49,980 bases of DNA from a virus: IMG/VR virus record IMGVR_UViG_3300047323_000307, positions 1 to 49,980 of that record; one strand, given 5' to 3'. Of this stretch, positions 48,381 to 49,980 are shown one piece after another; positions within the stretch are counted from its first letter, which is position 1; the number at the start of each line of letters is the position of its first letter. The notes under the pieces were generated by a model. The model was not told the DNA's origin and searched no databases. It was given only the letters and a program-made list of their open reading frames with translations. The translations under genes were made by a program, and so were the position numbers.

Positions 48381-49664
48381 ATGACAAAAACAATATATCC
48401 AAAGGGCGTTGAAAACCATGGAGGGTTCCTGCGCATCCACTTTCAGTATCAGGGTATCAGAGTAAGGGAGGCGCTTGGTATACCTGACACCGCCAAAAAC
48501 AGGAAGGTTGCCGGAGAGATGCGGGCTAACGTGGTTTATGAAGTTAAAACGGGGGCCTTCGTTTACCAGCGGACGTTCCCGACCTCAGTACACTTGGCGA
48601 AGTTTGGTGATACTCGTGAGGAGCTGACGGTCAAACAGATGGCTGAGCGATGGCTGGCGGTTAAGGAGACGGAGATTAGTCGCAACACTCTGGCAAGTTA
48701 CAAAACGCGCCTGACAACATGTCTGGGTATTTTAGGGGAGAGTAAGTTCATTCGGGGAATTAAAACTGAAGATATTCAGAAAATGAGGCTAATGCTCTTG
48801 AAGGGAAGTTATGTCTTCGGGAGAAATCGCAACATGACCGGCAGCGGCCGATCGGTGGCCTATGTGAACACCTGCATGTCCGATATTTATTCTCTCTTTA
48901 AATTCGCTCATGAAAACGGATACGCAGACAGAAATATCGTGTCCTCTCTGTCGCCGCTGAAGAAGGATAAGCCGAAGCCAGACCCGCTTACACGGGATGA
49001 GTTCCATCGCTTCTCAGCCTCCTGCAACTCGAGGCAAATACGCAATCTGTGGTCACTGGCTGTTTATACCGGCCTGCGTCATGGTGAGTTGTGCGCGTTA
49101 GCTTGGGAGGACATTGATCTGCAGGCCGGCTTAATCACCGTCAGAAGAAACCTGACCGTTCTGGGCGACTTTACTCCGCCAAAAACAAACGCTGGTGAGA
49201 GGAAGGTTTATCTCATTCGGGCAGCAGCAGAAATCCTTCGCGATCAGATGGAGCTGACAAGGATGCATCCGGCCCGAGAGGTAACGATACTCTCGCGGGA
49301 ATATGGCAGATCTGAACAGGAAGAGCTGACTTTTGTTTTCAATCCAAAGGTGAACGCCATCAACTTCAAGAGTGACAGCTATTACACAGTGTCATCACTC
49401 CCACAAACATGGAGAGCGGCAGTAAAAAAGGCGGGCATCAAATACAGGAAACCATATCAGTCCAGGCACACGTATGCATGCTGGTCACTTTCCGCAGGTG
49501 CAAACCCCAACTTTATCGCCAGTCAGATGGGCCATGCTAATGCGCAAATGGTTTACCAGGTGTACGGCTCATGGATGAGCGAAAATGACGAAGCGCAAAT
49601 GAGCCTGCTTAACGAAAAGCTCAATGATTTTGTCCCATCACTGTCCCACAGCAAAGCCGTCTAG
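48381..49664 (+). CDS. int: Tyrosine integrase
   Basis: 427 aa from ATG 48381 with AGGAG. N-terminal arm-binding domain (GVENHGGFLRIHFQYQG, DUF3596 type), SAM-like core-binding domain (80-190) and catalytic domain: Arg233 (TGLRHGE), Arg362/His363 (SRHTYACW), MGHANAQM with His385 and the nucleophile Tyr395 (YQVYGSW). The usual first His of HxxR is Tyr, common in this group. It integrates at fliE next to its 3' end. Its last codons include the right arm-type sites. Confidence 0.96.
   Translation: MTKTIYPKGVENHGGFLRIHFQYQGIRVREALGIPDTAKNRKVAGEMRANVVYEVKTGAFVYQRTFPTSVHLAKFGDTREELTVKQMAERWLAVKETEISRNTLASYKTRLTTCLGILGESKFIRGIKTEDIQKMRLMLLKGSYVFGRNRNMTGSGRSVAYVNTCMSDIYSLFKFAHENGYADRNIVSSLSPLKKDKPKPDPLTRDEFHRFSASCNSRQIRNLWSLAVYTGLRHGELCALAWEDIDLQAGLITVRRNLTVLGDFTPPKTNAGERKVYLIRAAAEILRDQMELTRMHPAREVTILSREYGRSEQEELTFVFNPKVNAINFKSDSYYTVSSLPQTWRAAVKKAGIKYRKPYQSRHTYACWSLSAGANPNFIASQMGHANAQMVYQVYGSWMSENDEAQMSLLNEKLNDFVPSLSHSKAV
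49631..49648. other. Right arm-type integrase sites (putative)
   Basis: TGTCCCA at 49631-49637 and 49642-49648, with the same 11-bp phase as the left pair. They lie within the last codons of int, 41 bp from the attR core. Confidence 0.6.
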
Positions 49665-49688
49665 CCTCTAATTCCTTTCCTGCCAATA

Positions 49689-49721
49689 AGTTAACCGACT
49701 TATACTTGCATATTCATAATG
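49689..49721. other. attR: attR: right 33-bp attachment repeat
   Basis: Exact copy of bases 1-33. On the minus strand it holds the last seven fliE codons and stop, so integration keeps fliE intact. Confidence 0.93.
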
Positions 49722-49980
49722 TCAGTGTACGCACTCACCAGCTTGTTACGCACCTGAATCCCCATCTGCATCGACACGGACGACTTCTGCATATCCACCA
49801 TCACATCGTTCAGGTTGATGCCTGGCTTACCCAGCTCAAAGTCCTGCGCTTGCGTGCGGGCTTCATTCTGCGTGTCGCTGATCTTGTTCAGTGCGGCTTT
49901 CAGCTCACCGGCAAAATCCGCATGGCTGGAGGCATCGGTACTCTTGCCGCTGGCCTGAATCGCTGCGGTTTGCAGCTGCT
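49700..49980 (-). CDS. fliE: FliE flagellar hook-basal body protein (partial)
   Basis: The visible 92 C-terminal residues include [20 protein letters not shown] and [20 protein letters not shown] followed by V and TAA at 49700, matching enterobacterial FliE. The N terminus lies beyond the window. FliE links the MS ring to the rod and export gate. The stop codon is inside attR. Confidence 0.93.
   Translation of the reverse strand, partial: QLQTAAIQASGKSTDASSHADFAGELKAALNKISDTQNEARTQAQDFELGKPGINLNDVMVDMQKSSVSMQMGIQVRNKLVSAYTDIMNMQV

Noticed and set aside
1-49980. CRISPR arrays, insertion sequences, ordinary tRNA or rRNA genes
   Set aside because: No regularly spaced repeats, transposase genes or complete standard tRNAs were seen.

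Overview
The window is one complete temperate-phage genome integrated in an enterobacterial chromosome. A 33-bp direct repeat occurs at the first base of the window and at 49689-49721. The right copy carries the last codons and stop of a host fliE gene, which runs leftward off the right edge. These repeats are attL and attR, so the prophage is about 49.7 kb and uses the 3' end of fliE as attB. The FliE sequence and the base composition fit the Enterobacterales; Erwiniaceae (Pantoea/Erwinia) is a guess, not shown.

The layout is that of a lambdoid siphophage. On the right, reading rightward from a pL-like promoter at 39253-39281: N antiterminator, small early genes, cIII, a Rad52-type annealing protein, a PAPS-reductase-like protein, small proteins, a methyltransferase, excisionase and integrase. 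This leftward-type operon is interrupted by three genes in the opposite orientation: a SAM methyltransferase, a three-helix membrane protein and an SRAP (YedK) protein. The immunity region (36288-39290) has cro, an S24-type CI repressor, five operator-like palindromes of one pattern (three between cro and cI, two at pL), nutR and nutL, and several prophage-expressed accessory genes.

Reading leftward from pR: cro, nutR, cII, a small gene, an O-like initiator gene with an iteron/AT-rich origin inside it, a DnaB-type helicase, a nin region (NinX, NinB, NinH, NinI phosphatase, NinG and several small genes) and antiterminator Q. Then come a late promoter with two early terminators, a lambda-type holin, lysozyme and Rz/Rz1 spanins, a Rha-family protein, an unusual 122-nt tRNA-like RNA with its own terminator, terminase, portal, MuF protein, head protease/scaffold, decoration protein, capsid, connectors, tail tube, tape measure (1058 aa, suggesting a tail near 160 nm), tail tip and tailspike. 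No sheath gene is seen, so the morphology is a long flexible or non-contractile tail.

Between the tailspike and attL are accessory genes: a three-gene O-antigen glucosylation cassette (gtrA, gtrB, gtr), a secreted small protein, and an SOS operon under a perfect LexA box that encodes a UmuD'-like protein lacking the autocleavage segment. The strongest candidates for new biology are the tRNA-like RNA at 25556-25677, the two-gene methyltransferase/membrane-protein cassette at 44231-45478, the pre-processed UmuD'-like SOS operon, the unusual matching boxB hairpins, and a 26-residue hydrophobic peptide gene opposite the terminase operon.
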